Below, in pieces: positions 27,001 through 35,984 of a DNA stretch of 64,000 nt (position 1 is its first letter; each line of letters begins with the position of its first letter). The position numbers were made by a program, and so were the translations under genes. This stretch comes from Streptomyces sp. NK08204. GTDB lineage: Bacteria; Actinomycetota; Actinomycetes; Streptomycetales; Streptomycetaceae. The stretch spans positions 541,050 through 605,049 of the forward strand of contig NZ_JAINVF010000002.1 in NCBI RefSeq assembly GCF_020400585.1, in the 5' to 3' direction. The notes under the pieces are model-generated. The model saw only the letters and a program-made list of their open reading frames with translations. It was not told the origin of the DNA and did not search any database.

Positions 27001-27026
27001 CGGAATTCTAATTCCGTGTTGTGGAA
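27001..27026. promoter_or_regulatory. Overlapping palindromes, AllR operator candidate
   Basis: CGGAATT-CT-AATTCCG (27001-27016) overlaps TTCC-GTGTTGT-GGAA (27012-27026). The second has the same layout as the site in the aceB leader. They lie about 90-115 nt upstream of the allR start, in the divergent allR/allB spacer. Confidence 0.6.
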
Positions 27027-27104
27027 AGGTCCAGAGTCGGGCACTCGCGGTGTCCCGCTCGCCGGCCCGCCTCTTGACGGTACCGGGGCGGGAGTGAAGA
27101 CTCC

Positions 27105-27136
27105 TTCAACAGAACGTTGAATTCCGTTACCTGGCT
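27105..27136. promoter_or_regulatory. Second operator-like site near allB
   Basis: TTCAAC-AGAAC-GTTGAA (27105-27121) is a perfect 6-bp inverted repeat, followed by a half-matching copy TTCC-GTTACCT-GG (27122-27134). About 50-80 nt upstream of the allantoinase GTG, a good position for repression. Confidence 0.5.
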
Positions 27137-27186
27137 GTACATCCCGTTTTGCGGGGCGTGAAACGGCGGCAGAGAGAGGGGTCCGG

Positions 27187-28521
27187 GTGTCCGACGCTGA
27201 ACTGGTGCTGCGCTCGACGCGCGTCATCACTCCGGAAGGAACGCGAGCCGCCACGGTCACCGTGTCCGGCGGCAAGATCACGGCCGTACTGCCGTACGAC
27301 GCCCAGGTCCCCGCCACGGCCCGGCTGGAGGACCTCGGCGACCACGTCCTGCTGCCCGGCCTGGTCGACACCCACGTACACGTCAACGACCCCGGACGCA
27401 CCGAGTGGGAGGGCTTCTGGACCGCCACGCGCGCGGCGGCGGCCGGGGGCATCACCACCCTGATCGACATGCCGCTCAACTCCCTGCCGCCGACCACCAC
27501 GGTCGGCAACCTGCGGGTGAAGCGTGACGTCGCCGCCGGCAAGGCGCACACCGACGTCGGCTTCTGGGGCGGTGCCCTCCCCGACAACGTCAAGGACCTG
27601 CGCCCGCTGCACGACGCCGGAGTCTTCGGCTTCAAGGCGTTCCTGTCCCCGTCCGGCGTGGAGGAGTTCCCGCACCTCGACCAGGACCGGCTCGCGCGGT
27701 CCATGGCGGAGATCGGCGGCTTCGACGGGCTGCTGATCGTGCACGCCGAGGACCCGCACCACCTGGCCGCCGCCCCCCAGCACGGCGGCCCCAGGTACGC
27801 CGACTTCCTCGCCTCCCGCCCGCGCGACGCCGAGGACACCGCCGTGGCGACCCTGCTCGCGCAGGCCGAGCGCCTCGACGCGCGTGTGCACGTGCTCCAC
27901 CTCTCCTCCAGCGACGCGCTGCCGCTGATCCGCGCCGCCCGCGCCCGGGGCGTCCGCGTCACCGTGGAGACCTGCCCCCACTACCTCACCCTCACCGCCG
28001 AGGAGGTCCCCGACGGCGCCAGCGAGTTCAAGTGCTGCCCGCCCATCCGCGAGGCGGCCAACCAGGACCTGCTCTGGGCAGCCCTCGCCGACGGCACCAT
28101 CGACTGTGTCGTCACCGACCACTCGCCCTCCACGGCCGACCTGAAGACCGACGACTTCGCCACCGCCTGGGGCGGCATCTCCGGCCTCCAGCTCGGCCTC
28201 TCCGCCGTGTGGACCGAGGCCCGGCGGCGCGGCCACGGCCTGGAGGACGTCGTCCGCTGGATGTCCGCGCGGACGGCCGCCCTGGTCGGCCTCGGGCAGA
28301 AGGGCGCCATCGAGGCCGGCCGCGACGCCGACTTCGCCGTCCTCGCCCCCGACGAGACCTTCACCGTCGACCCGGCCGCGCTCCAGCACCGCAACCGGGT
28401 CACCGCGTACGCCGGCCGGACCCTGTACGGCGTCGTGAAGTCCACCTGGCTGCGCGGCGAACGCATCGTCGCCGAAGGCGTCTTCACGGAGCCGAAGGGC
28501 ACCCTGCTGAGCCGCCCCTGA
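27187..28521 (+). CDS. allB: allantoinase
   Basis: Hydrolyses allantoin to allantoate in the cytosol. 444 residues, cyclic amidohydrolase fold. Metal-binding HxH in [19 protein letters not shown] near residue 58-76, bridging Lys in [11 protein letters not shown] near 152, later His in VHAEDPHH and VLHLSS, and the metal Asp in CVVTDHSPS near 315. GTG start at 27187 with a GAGAGGG site upstream. First gene after the allR/allB operators, followed after 50 nt by allantoicase, so probably one transcript. Confidence 0.96.
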   Translation: MSDAELVLRSTRVITPEGTRAATVTVSGGKITAVLPYDAQVPATARLEDLGDHVLLPGLVDTHVHVNDPGRTEWEGFWTATRAAAAGGITTLIDMPLNSLPPTTTVGNLRVKRDVAAGKAHTDVGFWGGALPDNVKDLRPLHDAGVFGFKAFLSPSGVEEFPHLDQDRLARSMAEIGGFDGLLIVHAEDPHHLAAAPQHGGPRYADFLASRPRDAEDTAVATLLAQAERLDARVHVLHLSSSDALPLIRAARARGVRVTVETCPHYLTLTAEEVPDGASEFKCCPPIREAANQDLLWAALADGTIDCVVTDHSPSTADLKTDDFATAWGGISGLQLGLSAVWTEARRRGHGLEDVVRWMSARTAALVGLGQKGAIEAGRDADFAVLAPDETFTVDPAALQHRNRVTAYAGRTLYGVVKSTWLRGERIVAEGVFTEPKGTLLSRP

Positions 28522-28571
28522 CGAACCCCCGCACCCGCAGCGGCCGACCCACGAAAGGAATCCTGATCACC

Positions 28572-29702
28572 GTGACGGCGCAGCACCCACCGAGCCGGGC
28601 CGGCTTCACCGGCGACGCGAACCCCTACCGAGGCGGCGACCCGTACGCGGACTACCGCACCGCCGACTTCCCCTTCACCCGGTACGCCAACCTCGCCGAC
28701 CGGCAGCTCGGCGCCGGGGTCATCGCCGCCAACGACGAGTTCTTCGCCCAGCGCGAGAACCTGCTGGTGCCCGAGCGGGCCGAGTTCGACCCCGAGCACT
28801 TCGGGCACAAGGGCAAGATCATGGACGGCTGGGAGACCCGCCGCCGCCGCGGTGCCCGCGCCGAACACCCCTGGCCGGCCGCCGAGGACCACGACTGGGC
28901 GCTGGTGCGCCTCGGCGCGCCGGGTGTCGTCCGCGGAATCGTCGTGGACACCGCCCACTTCCGCGGCAACTACCCACAGGCGGTCTCGATCGAGGCGACG
29001 TCGGTGCCCGGCTCCCCCTCCCCGGAGGAACTGCTGGGCGACGACGTGAAGTGGACGACCCTTCTCCCGCGCACCCCCGTCGGCGGCCATGCGGCGAACG
29101 GTTTCGCCGTCTCCGTGGAACAGCGCTTCACACACCTGCGCGTCAACCAGCACCCCGACGGCGGCATCGCCCGCCTGCGCGTGTACGGCGAGGTCGTACC
29201 CGACCCCGAGTGGCTCGCGGCGCTGGGCACCTTCGACGTGGTCGCGCTGGAGAACGGCGGCCGGGTCGAGGACGCCTCCGACCTCTTCTACTCCCCGGCC
29301 ACCAACACCATCCAGCCCGGCCGCTCCCGCAAGATGGACGACGGCTGGGAGACCCGCCGCCGCCGCGACCAGGGCAACGACTGGATCCGCTACCGGCTGG
29401 CCGCCCGCTCCGAGATCCGCGCGATCGAGATCGACACGGCGTACCTCAAGGGCAACAGCGCCGGCTGGGCCTCGGTCTGCGTACGGGACGGAGAGGACGG
29501 CGACTGGGTGGAGATCCTGCCACGCACCCGCCTCCAGCCCGACACCGACCACCGCTTCGTGCTGCCGCAGCCGGCCGTCGGCACGCACGCGCGCGTGGAC
29601 ATCTTCCCCGACGGCGGCATCTCCCGCCTGCGCCTGTTCGGCTCCCTGACGGAGCAGGGCGGGGCCGCCCTCGCCGCCCGCCACCAGGAACTGGGCGGCT
29701 GA
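28572..29702 (+). CDS. alc: allantoicase
   Basis: Converts allantoate to ureidoglycolate and urea. About 376 residues with the internal duplication of the family: MDGWETRRRR near 90 and again MDDGWETRRRR near 256, plus paired ARLRVYGEV and SRLRLFGSL ends. Start chosen as GTG 28572 (VTAQHPPSRAG), with GAAAGGA about 12 nt upstream; no better start is available. A bidirectional hairpin follows. Using allantoicase rather than allantoate amidohydrolase means urea, not ammonia, is released, so urease is needed elsewhere. Confidence 0.94.
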   Translation: MTAQHPPSRAGFTGDANPYRGGDPYADYRTADFPFTRYANLADRQLGAGVIAANDEFFAQRENLLVPERAEFDPEHFGHKGKIMDGWETRRRRGARAEHPWPAAEDHDWALVRLGAPGVVRGIVVDTAHFRGNYPQAVSIEATSVPGSPSPEELLGDDVKWTTLLPRTPVGGHAANGFAVSVEQRFTHLRVNQHPDGGIARLRVYGEVVPDPEWLAALGTFDVVALENGGRVEDASDLFYSPATNTIQPGRSRKMDDGWETRRRRDQGNDWIRYRLAARSEIRAIEIDTAYLKGNSAGWASVCVRDGEDGDWVEILPRTRLQPDTDHRFVLPQPAVGTHARVDIFPDGGISRLRLFGSLTEQGGAALAARHQELGG

Positions 29703-29722
29703 CACGCCCTCATGCGCGCGTC

Positions 29723-29755
29723 GGGCGCACCGGCCCGGACAGCACCGGTGCGCCC
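29723..29755. terminator. Bidirectional hairpin terminator
   Basis: Perfect 11-bp stem GGGCGCACCGG (29723-29733) / CCGGTGCGCCC (29745-29755) between the convergent allantoicase and SDR genes. Confidence 0.8.
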
Positions 29756-29767
29756 CACGCCCCGCGC

Positions 29768-30550
29768 TCAGGCCGCGAACCCGCCGTCCACGGCGAACTC
29801 CGCGCCGGTGACGTAGGCGGCGTCCGGCCCGGCGAGCCAGGTCACCATGGCCGCCACCTCGTCGGCCGTGCCGTAGCGGCCCAGGGCCGTCATCGCGGCC
29901 TGGGCCGGTGCGGTCGGGCCGTCCGCGGGGTTCATGTCGGTGTCGATCGGCCCCGGATGGACGATGTTCGCGGCGATACCCCGCTCGCCGAGCTCCCGCG
30001 CCAGCGCCTTCGTCAGCCCGACCAGCGCCGCCTTGCTCATCGCGTACAGCGTCCCGCCGGGGCCCGGCACACGCTGCGTCATGCACGTGCCGATCGTGAC
30101 GATGCGGCCGCCGGGGGCCATCCGCGCGGCAGCCGCCTGCGAGGCCAGGAACACCCCGCGCACGTTCACCGCCAGGACCTCGTCGACATCCTTCACCGTG
30201 AGCGCCGGGAGCGGGCCCAGCACGCCCACGCCCGCGTTGTTCACCAGCACGTCGAGGCCGCCGAGCGCCCCGGCCGTACGCTCCACCGCGCCCGCCGCCT
30301 CCTGCGCGTCGGCACCGTCCGCGCGCAACGGCAGCGCCCTGCGCCCCAGCGCCCGCACGGCCCGTACGACCTCCTCGGCCGCGTCCTTTCCGTTGACGTA
30401 GGTCACGGCCACGTCCGCGCCCGCCCGCGCCAGCCGCAGCGCCGTGGCCGCACCGATGCCCCGGCTGCCCCCGGTCACCAGGGCCACCTTGCCGTCGAGC
30501 GATCCGTCGAGAGTGCCGTGAGTCGTGTGAGTCGTGTGAGTCGTCGTCAT
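29768..30550 (-). CDS. SDR-family oxidoreductase (FabG-like)
   Basis: Classical short-chain dehydrogenase of 260 residues: VTGGSRGIGAATAL cofactor motif near 26-39, NNAG near 108, the catalytic Ser/Tyr/Lys region TCMTQRVPGPGGTLYAMSKAAL near 155-175, and the PGPIDTDMN loop. The substrate is unknown. The N-terminus is odd: TTTHTTHTTHGTLDGSLDG comes from a 9-bp GAGTCGTGT repeat (about 30520-30547) that may vary in copy number and does not belong to the fold. The following gene is divergent. Confidence 0.9.
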   Translation of the reverse strand: MTTTHTTHTTHGTLDGSLDGKVALVTGGSRGIGAATALRLARAGADVAVTYVNGKDAAEEVVRAVRALGRRALPLRADGADAQEAAGAVERTAGALGGLDVLVNNAGVGVLGPLPALTVKDVDEVLAVNVRGVFLASQAAAARMAPGGRIVTIGTCMTQRVPGPGGTLYAMSKAALVGLTKALARELGERGIAANIVHPGPIDTDMNPADGPTAPAQAAMTALGRYGTADEVAAMVTWLAGPDAAYVTGAEFAVDGGFAA

Positions 30551-30651
30551 GACTCCATCCCAGCGCCCGCACGGCGAGGCCGCTGGCGGTGTACGGACAC
30601 GACGTCCGGGCCGTCCTGGAACTCTTCCTCCGCTGTGCGCGTTGTCATCGC

Positions 30652-31467
30652 GTGACCCTTCAGCAAGACATCGTCGGCAACGCCATGCAGATGGCGGTCG
30701 TCAACCTGCACCCCGGCCAGACCGTCTACTGCGAGGCGGGGAAGTTCCTGTTCAAGACGACGAACGTGACCATGGAGACGCGGCTGTCCGGCCCGTCCGG
30801 CAGCGGCGGTCAGCAGCAGAGCGGCGGGGGCGGCGGCATGGGGAGCATGCTGCGCCAGGCCATGGGCACCGCGATGCAGGTCGGGCAGCGCATGCTGGCC
30901 GGCGAGTCGCTGGCGTTCCAGTACTTCACCGCCCAGGGCGGCGAGGGCACGGTCGGTTTCGCGGGCGTGCTCCCGGGTGAGATGCGCGCCCTGGAACTCG
31001 ACGGCACCCGCGCCTGGTTCGCGGAGAAGGACGCCTTCGTGGCCGCCGAGTCCACCGTGGAGTTCGGTATCGCCTTCCAGGGCGGGCGTACGGGCATGAG
31101 CGGCGGCGAGGGCTTCGTCCTGGAGAAGTTCACCGGGCACGGCACGGTGATCATCGCCGGGGCGGGCAACTTCATCGACCTCAACCCGGCGGACTTCGGC
31201 GGGCGCATCGAGGTGGACACCGGCTGCGTCGTGGCCTTCGAGGAGGGCATCCAGTACGGCGTCCAGCGCGTCGGCGGCCTCAACCGCCAGGGGATCATGA
31301 ACGCGGTCTTCGGTGGCGAGGGCCTCTCCCTGGCCACCCTGGAGGGCAACGGCCGGGTGATCCTGCAGTCCCTGACCATCGAGAGCCTCGCCAACGCCCT
31401 GAAGAAGGCCCAGGGCGGCGACAAGCAGGGACCGACCGGGGGACTCTTCTCGACACACGCCGGCTGA
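30652..31467 (+). CDS. AIM24/TIGR00266-family protein
   Basis: About 271 residues of an AIM24-like beta-rich fold: MAVVNLHPGQTVYCEAGKFLFKT near the N-terminus, a Gly/Gln-rich loop (GQQQSGGGGG) before a short helix, then GTVIIAGAGNFIDLNPADFGG and a DTGCVVAFEEGIQY motif. Members are of unknown biochemical role and are often linked to stress or tellurium-type clusters. The start is uncertain: GTG 30652 leaves 101 nt to the divergent SDR gene, while GTG 30589 would add a Cys-rich leader. Confidence 0.78.
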   Translation: MTLQQDIVGNAMQMAVVNLHPGQTVYCEAGKFLFKTTNVTMETRLSGPSGSGGQQQSGGGGGMGSMLRQAMGTAMQVGQRMLAGESLAFQYFTAQGGEGTVGFAGVLPGEMRALELDGTRAWFAEKDAFVAAESTVEFGIAFQGGRTGMSGGEGFVLEKFTGHGTVIIAGAGNFIDLNPADFGGRIEVDTGCVVAFEEGIQYGVQRVGGLNRQGIMNAVFGGEGLSLATLEGNGRVILQSLTIESLANALKKAQGGDKQGPTGGLFSTHAG

Positions 31468-31564
31468 ATCCCGGGTGCCCGGTCGGCGGGACCGATGAGT
31501 TCGGGGTGGCGGCGGGGTCCGAGCTGATGGCAGCAGACCCCGCACCCGGAAGAAGGCACCCGCC

Positions 31565-32188
31565 ATGGGCAAGCTCGTCTCCACCGTCTTCGTCACCCTC
31601 GACGGCGTCCACCAGGCCCCCGGCGGTCCCCAGGAGGACACCGGCGGCGGCTTCACCCAGGGCGGCTGGAGCCACCCGTACGGCGACGACGACTTCGGCC
31701 GGTTCGTCACCGAGGTCTTCGACCGCGTGGGCGGCTTCCTGCTCGGCCGCCGCACCTACGACATCTTCGCCTCCTTCTGGCCGAGGACGACCGACTCCGC
31801 CGACCCGGTCGCCACCAAGCTCAACGCACTCCCGAAGTACGTCGTCTCCTCCACCCTGACGGCCCCGCGGTGGGCCGGCACCACGGTGGTCGGCGGCGAC
31901 CTCGCCAAGGAGGTCGCCGCCCTGAAGGAGCGCACGGACGGTGAACTCCAGACCCACGGCAGCGGCGCCCTGGTCCGCTCGCTGATCGACCTGCGGCTGG
32001 TCGACACCCTCCACCTGGTGACCTTCCCGGTCGTCCTCGGCGCGGGCCGCCGTCTGTTCGCGCAGGGCGCGGTGCCGACCAGGTTCCGGCACACCGGCGG
32101 GCGCGTCACCGCCTCCGGCGTCTCCGTCCAGACATACGACCTCGTGGGCAGCCCCGAGTACGGCTCGTACGAACTGCCCCAGTCCTAG
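31565..32188 (+). CDS. Dihydrofolate-reductase-like (RibD C-terminal) protein
   Basis: 207 residues with the RibD/DHFR-like fold. Typical stretches: VFVTLDGVHQAPGG near 9-22, GGFLLGRRTYDIFASFWP near 57-74, LNALPKYVVSSTL, and VVLGAGRRLF near 155. These proteins bind NADPH and reduce unknown substrates; they are not riboflavin-pathway enzymes as a rule. ATG at 31565 with GAAGAAGGCACC upstream. Stands alone between the AIM24-like and EamA-type genes. Confidence 0.88.
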   Translation: MGKLVSTVFVTLDGVHQAPGGPQEDTGGGFTQGGWSHPYGDDDFGRFVTEVFDRVGGFLLGRRTYDIFASFWPRTTDSADPVATKLNALPKYVVSSTLTAPRWAGTTVVGGDLAKEVAALKERTDGELQTHGSGALVRSLIDLRLVDTLHLVTFPVVLGAGRRLFAQGAVPTRFRHTGGRVTASGVSVQTYDLVGSPEYGSYELPQS

Positions 32189-32297
32189 GCCCGGGAAATC
32201 CCTGGCCGAAGATCGCCGCCGCCGCTACGGTGAATCGCCCCGCGTGCGAGCCGCCGATGTCTCCGCACCCCCTCCGGAGACCGGGAGAGCCCTGCCC

Positions 32298-33206
32298 ATG
32301 TCGTCGATCGCCGTACCCGCCGCGCTCACACCCCGTCGCGCCCGGCACACCGACCTGCCGGTGCTGCTCGTCGCCGTGTTCTGGGGCGCCAGCTACCTCG
32401 CCGCGAAGGACATCACCACCGCCCGCACGGTGCTCGCGGTCCTCGTGCTCCGGTTCGCGCTCGCCGTCCCCGTCCTGGCCACGGCCGGACGCTCCGCCCT
32501 GCGGGCACTGACCGGCGCCCAGTGGCGAGGCGCGGCCCTGCTGGGGCTGATCCTGAGCGGGATCTTCCTGCTGGAGACGTACGGCGTCGTGCACACCTCG
32601 GCGACCAACGCGGGCCTCATCATCAGCCTCACCATGATCTTCACTCCGCTCGCGGAGGCCGTCGTCACCCGTACCCGGCCCGCGCCCTCCTTCCTCGGCG
32701 CGGCGGCCCTGTCGGTGCTCGGCGTCGTCCTGCTCACCCAGGGCGGCGGCTTCACCCGGCCCAGCCCCGGCGACCTGCTGATGCTGCTCGCCGCGCTCGC
32801 CCGCACCCTGCACGTCCTCGCCATGTCCCGGATCAGGGCCGTCCAGGGCGCCGAGGCACTGCCGCTGACCACGGTCCAGCTCGGCACCGCCGTCGCCGTC
32901 TTCGCCGCTCTCACCGCCGGTTCCGGCGGCCCGGCGCCCTGGACGGTCGCGGCCGGTTTCGGCGCCCGGGAGTGGGCGGGACTGCTGTTCCTGTCCGTCC
33001 TGTGCACGCTGTTCGCGTTCTTCGTGCAGATGTGGGCCGTACGCCGCACGTCCCCCTCCCGGGTCAGCCTGCTGCTCGGCACCGAGCCGCTGTGGGCGGC
33101 CATGGCCGGTATCGCGCTCGGCGGGGAACGGCTCGGCACCCTCGGCCTCGCGGGCGGCGCGCTGGTGCTGGCCGGGACCGCGTGGGGCCGCAGGGCCGCG
33201 GGCTGA
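32298..33206 (+). CDS. EamA/DMT-superfamily transporter
   Basis: 302 residues with about ten hydrophobic helices in two halves (VLLVAVFWGASYLAAKDI near 25-42 and later SLLLGTEPLWAAMAGIALGGERLG near 260-283), the EamA duplication. Exports small metabolites or amino-acid-like compounds; substrate not predictable. ATG at 32298 with GGGAGAG upstream. It is followed by a 700-bp stretch without intact genes. Confidence 0.9.
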   Translation: MSSIAVPAALTPRRARHTDLPVLLVAVFWGASYLAAKDITTARTVLAVLVLRFALAVPVLATAGRSALRALTGAQWRGAALLGLILSGIFLLETYGVVHTSATNAGLIISLTMIFTPLAEAVVTRTRPAPSFLGAAALSVLGVVLLTQGGGFTRPSPGDLLMLLAALARTLHVLAMSRIRAVQGAEALPLTTVQLGTAVAVFAALTAGSGGPAPWTVAAGFGAREWAGLLFLSVLCTLFAFFVQMWAVRRTSPSRVSLLLGTEPLWAAMAGIALGGERLGTLGLAGGALVLAGTAWGRRAAG

Positions 33207-33254
33207 CGTCCCGTCCCGCGAACACCGTCCCCGCGAGGCCACGGGGAACGCGCA

Positions 33255-33408
33255 GACGCCGGTGACCTGTCTGTCGACGCCAAGGTTGTCGCGGTCGGCT
33301 CCGTGGCGGAGAAGTGCTACCGGCAAGACCGTTCACCCGGCGTTGAGCATCGACCTGGTGATCGGGGTTCTGGTCGGCGGTCGAGACCTGTGTGCAGCCG
33401 ATGAGCAC
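33255..33408 (-). pseudogene. Remnant of a serine recombinase (resolvase) N-terminus
   Basis: On the minus strand from 33408, the frame reads LIGCTQVSTADQNPDHQVDA, matching the start of Tn3-type resolvases (usually LIGYARVSTxDQNxxxQxDAL). After an insertion of about 20 bp the match continues in another frame as ALLRHGADRDNLGVDRQVTG. The catalytic Ser (in ARVS/TQVS) is present, but the rest of the ~190-residue protein is missing. It is a frameshifted, truncated fossil. Confidence 0.75.
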
Positions 33409-33489
33409 ATGCCGGAATCCACGGGTGAAGTGTCGGCAGACGTTCGTTCGCCGGCACTGGGCGCCGAGGGTGAGGTGCCAGGCAAGTGC

Positions 33490-33777
33490 TCAGCCTGGGA
33501 TGAGTGCGTCCCGCTGATCCCGGGTCGGGCCGTCGTGCGCCGGCGAGAAGCCGGGGCGGGCAGCCAGCCAGTCGGTAACGGCCCGGTCCACTTCGTCGGT
33601 GCCGCAGGCGTCGTCCGCCGGTTGCAGGAGATGGCGTACCTGGGCACGGGCTCGCATGACGACGGGATCGTCAAAGGCGCAAGCGGCCAGGGCAGCAGCC
33701 CGCCGCCCCCGTCGGCCGAGCACGAGCGCCGTTCCCAGCCCGCTGATACCCCCACCGATCACCGCGACCCGCGCCAC
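33490..33777 (-). pseudogene. Internally deleted FAD-dependent oxidoreductase remnant
   Basis: Open frame of 95 residues starting at a GTG. It begins MARVAVIGGGISGLGTALVL, a flavoprotein dinucleotide motif (GxGxxG), then jumps within about 10 residues to a sequence (DDPVVMRARAQVRHLLQPADDACGTDEVDRAVTDWL) that looks like the far C-terminal helix of a monooxygenase. Several hundred central residues are absent, so this is a deletion remnant rather than an enzyme. It lies about 80 bp from the resolvase fossil. Confidence 0.65.
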
Positions 33778-33909
33778 CGGTCTCCCTTCGCGTCGTGTTG
33801 CGGAATGCGCCTGGTGCTTGACGATCTTCGGTTCGAAACCAGCGTCGTCCGTCGCGGTGTCCCCGGGGCCGGCCCGGCTCGGTTGCGCCGGCGAGGTCCC
33901 GGGCCGGGT

Positions 33910-34932
33910 TCAGACGTACGACGGCCGCGGCCGGTCGGGGATCTCCGCCAGCCGTACCGGTCTGCGCTCGCGCCGCGACACCTCGCAGGCCTCGGCGATC
34001 CGCAGCGCCTGCAGGGCCTCGATCCCGTCGCAGGGGTTGGCCCGCTCGCCGTGCAGCACCGCCACGAACGCGCCCAGTTCGGCCTCGTAGGCGGGCCCGA
34101 ACCGCTCCACGAAGCCCGCCCACGGTTTGTCCGCGGGCGGCGGCCCGGTCGGCTCGGTGGACGCGAGCGGCGTACGGTCGTCCAGGCCCACCACGACCGT
34201 GTCCCGCTCGCCCGCCAGCTCCATGCGCACGTCGTACCCGGCGCCGTTGAGGCGGGTGGCCGTCGCCGTGGCCAGCGTGCCGTCGTCCAGGGTGAGCAGG
34301 GCCGCGCCGGTGTCCACGTCACCGGCTTCCCGGAACAGCGCGGGACCGGCGTCCGACCCGGTGGCGTACACCTCCACCACCTCACGGCCCGTCACCCAGC
34401 GCAGCACGTCGAAGTCGTGGATCAGCGTGTCCCGGAACAGCCCGCCGGACAGCGGCAGCCACTCGGCCGGGGGAGGGGACTGGTCGCAGGTCAGGGCCCG
34501 CACGGTGTGCAGCCGCCCGAGCCGGCCCGAGCGCACCGCCTCCCGGGCGCCCGCGTAACCGGCGTCGAAGCGCCGCTGGAAACCCATCTGGAGGACCGTG
34601 CCGGCCGCCTCCACCTCGGCCAGCGCCTGCAGCGTCCCCGGCAGGTCCAGAGCGATCGGCTTCTCGCAGAAGACCGGCAGTCCCGAGCGGGCGGCCCGGC
34701 CGATGAGCTCGGCGTGCGCGGGCGTCGCCGTGGTGATCACCACCGCGTCCACGCCCCACGTGAAGATCTCGTCCACGCCCGGTGCGGCCGTCTCGCCCAG
34801 CCGGTGCGCGAGCGTCTGGGCCCGCGCCGGATCCGCGTCCGTGAGGATCAGCGAACCGACCTCCCGATGACGGCTCAGCGTGTTCGCATGAATGGTGCCG
34901 ATGCGGCCCGTACCGATGACCCCGATGCGCAT
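33910..34932 (-). CDS. Gfo/Idh/MocA oxidoreductase, probable inositol 2-dehydrogenase
   Basis: 340 residues. NAD-binding RIGVIGTGRIGTIHANTL at residues 2-19, the catalytic-Lys motif FCEKPIALDLPGTL near 90-103, and GGLFRDTLIHDFDVLRWVTGREVVEVYA near 164-190 with the conserved Asp/His. Inositol dehydrogenases (IolG) share these features, but other sugar dehydrogenases of this family look similar. It is divergent from the GntR regulator, and a TGTCCGGACA palindrome in the 103-nt spacer marks it as part of the sugar regulon. Start ATG 34932. Confidence 0.87.
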   Translation of the reverse strand: MRIGVIGTGRIGTIHANTLSRHREVGSLILTDADPARAQTLAHRLGETAAPGVDEIFTWGVDAVVITTATPAHAELIGRAARSGLPVFCEKPIALDLPGTLQALAEVEAAGTVLQMGFQRRFDAGYAGAREAVRSGRLGRLHTVRALTCDQSPPPAEWLPLSGGLFRDTLIHDFDVLRWVTGREVVEVYATGSDAGPALFREAGDVDTGAALLTLDDGTLATATATRLNGAGYDVRMELAGERDTVVVGLDDRTPLASTEPTGPPPADKPWAGFVERFGPAYEAELGAFVAVLHGERANPCDGIEALQALRIAEACEVSRRERRPVRLAEIPDRPRPSYV

Positions 34933-34973
34933 GGGAACAAAGTGAGGGTGGACCGGCCACCCTGTCAATGCGT

Positions 34974-34985
34974 ATGTCCGGACAA
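34974..34985. promoter_or_regulatory. GntR operator candidate, copy 1
   Basis: ATGTCCGGACAA, containing the perfect palindrome TGTCCGGACA (34975-34984), in the divergent spacer between the dehydrogenase and gntR-type gene. An identical 12-bp sequence is found at 35844-35855 before the ABC operon. Confidence 0.75.
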
Positions 34986-35035
34986 TCGGACTTCACAACT
35001 TCCCGTCAACCAATCACACGGCTACGCTCGAGCCC

Positions 35036-35800
35036 GTGCCCAAACCAGATGTTGACCCGACCGTCTCGCTCGATCTGCGCGTGGACCGCAGCTCGCCGGT
35101 GCCGCTGTACTTCCAGCTCTCCCAGCAGCTGGAGGCCGCCATCGAGCACGGCAGCCTGACCCCCGGCAGCCTGCTGGGCAACGAGATCGAGCTGGCCGCG
35201 CGGCTCGGTCTGTCCCGCCCCACGGTCCGCCAGGCGATCCAGTCGCTCGTGGACAAGGGTCTGCTGGTCCGCCGCCGCGGCGTCGGCACCCAGGTCGTGC
35301 ACAGCCAGGTCAAGCGCCCTCTGGAGCTGAGCAGCCTCTACGACGACCTGGAGGCGGCCGGACAGCGCCCCACCACCAAGGTCCTGGTCAACGCCGTCGC
35401 CCCGGCCTCCGCCGAGGTCGCCGCCGCGCTCGGGGTCACCGAGGGCGTCGACGTCCACCGCGTCGAACGGCTGCGCCTCGCGCACGGCGAACCGATGGCG
35501 TACCTGGTCAACTTCCTGCCGGCCGGCCTGCTCGACCTGGACACCGGGCAGCTGGAGGCCACCGGCCTGTACCGGCTGATGCGCTCCGCCGGGATCACCC
35601 TGCACAGCGCCCGCCAGTCCATCGGGGCCCGCGGCGCCACCGCCACCGAGGCCGAGCGGCTCACCGAGGCGGAGGGGGCGCCGCTGCTCACCATGCAGCG
35701 CACCACCTTCGACGACACCGGGCGCGCGGTCGAGTTCGGGGACCACCTCTACCGCCCGACCCGCTACGCCTTCGAGTTCCAGCTGCTCGTGCGGCCCTGA
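35036..35800 (+). CDS. GntR-family (HutC-type) transcriptional regulator
   Basis: 254 residues: winged helix at 20-85 (VPLYFQLSQQLEAAIEHGSLTPGSLL; LGLSRPTVRQAIQSLVDKGLLVRRRGVGTQV) and a UTRA effector domain from about 100 (VHRVERLRLAHGEPMAYLVNFLP; TGLYRLMRSAGITLHSARQSIGARGATATEAE). UTRA domains bind sugar phosphates or amino compounds. The likely targets are itself, the divergent dehydrogenase and the sugar ABC operon, because the same operator palindrome sits at all three promoters. GTG start. Confidence 0.92.
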   Translation: MPKPDVDPTVSLDLRVDRSSPVPLYFQLSQQLEAAIEHGSLTPGSLLGNEIELAARLGLSRPTVRQAIQSLVDKGLLVRRRGVGTQVVHSQVKRPLELSSLYDDLEAAGQRPTTKVLVNAVAPASAEVAAALGVTEGVDVHRVERLRLAHGEPMAYLVNFLPAGLLDLDTGQLEATGLYRLMRSAGITLHSARQSIGARGATATEAERLTEAEGAPLLTMQRTTFDDTGRAVEFGDHLYRPTRYAFEFQLLVRP

Positions 35801-35843
35801 GCCGCGGGCCGCCCGGCCGGATCCGGAGCCCGGGTTCGTCGCA

Positions 35844-35855
35844 ATGTCCGGACAA
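35844..35855. promoter_or_regulatory. GntR operator candidate, copy 2
   Basis: The same ATGTCCGGACAA 12-mer as at 34974-34985, 130 nt upstream of the substrate-binding protein start. The likely promoter follows, with a GATACT-like -10 near 35911. Confidence 0.75.
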
Positions 35856-35984
35856 GGGGACGGTCCGGTGCTCCCCGGCTGTGTCATGAGTGTTCCCCGT
35901 GTTCGATACTGGACTGTTCGGGGCCGCCGAGGTGATCGCCGGCCCCTTGCGCACGTACGGACACAGCAAGAAGGGCACGGCCTC

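Noticed and set aside
33826..33846. GGTTCGAAACC similar to a tRNA T-loop
   Set aside because: The flanking bases do not form the T-stem and no acceptor or anticodon arm is found; not a tRNA or an attachment site I can support.
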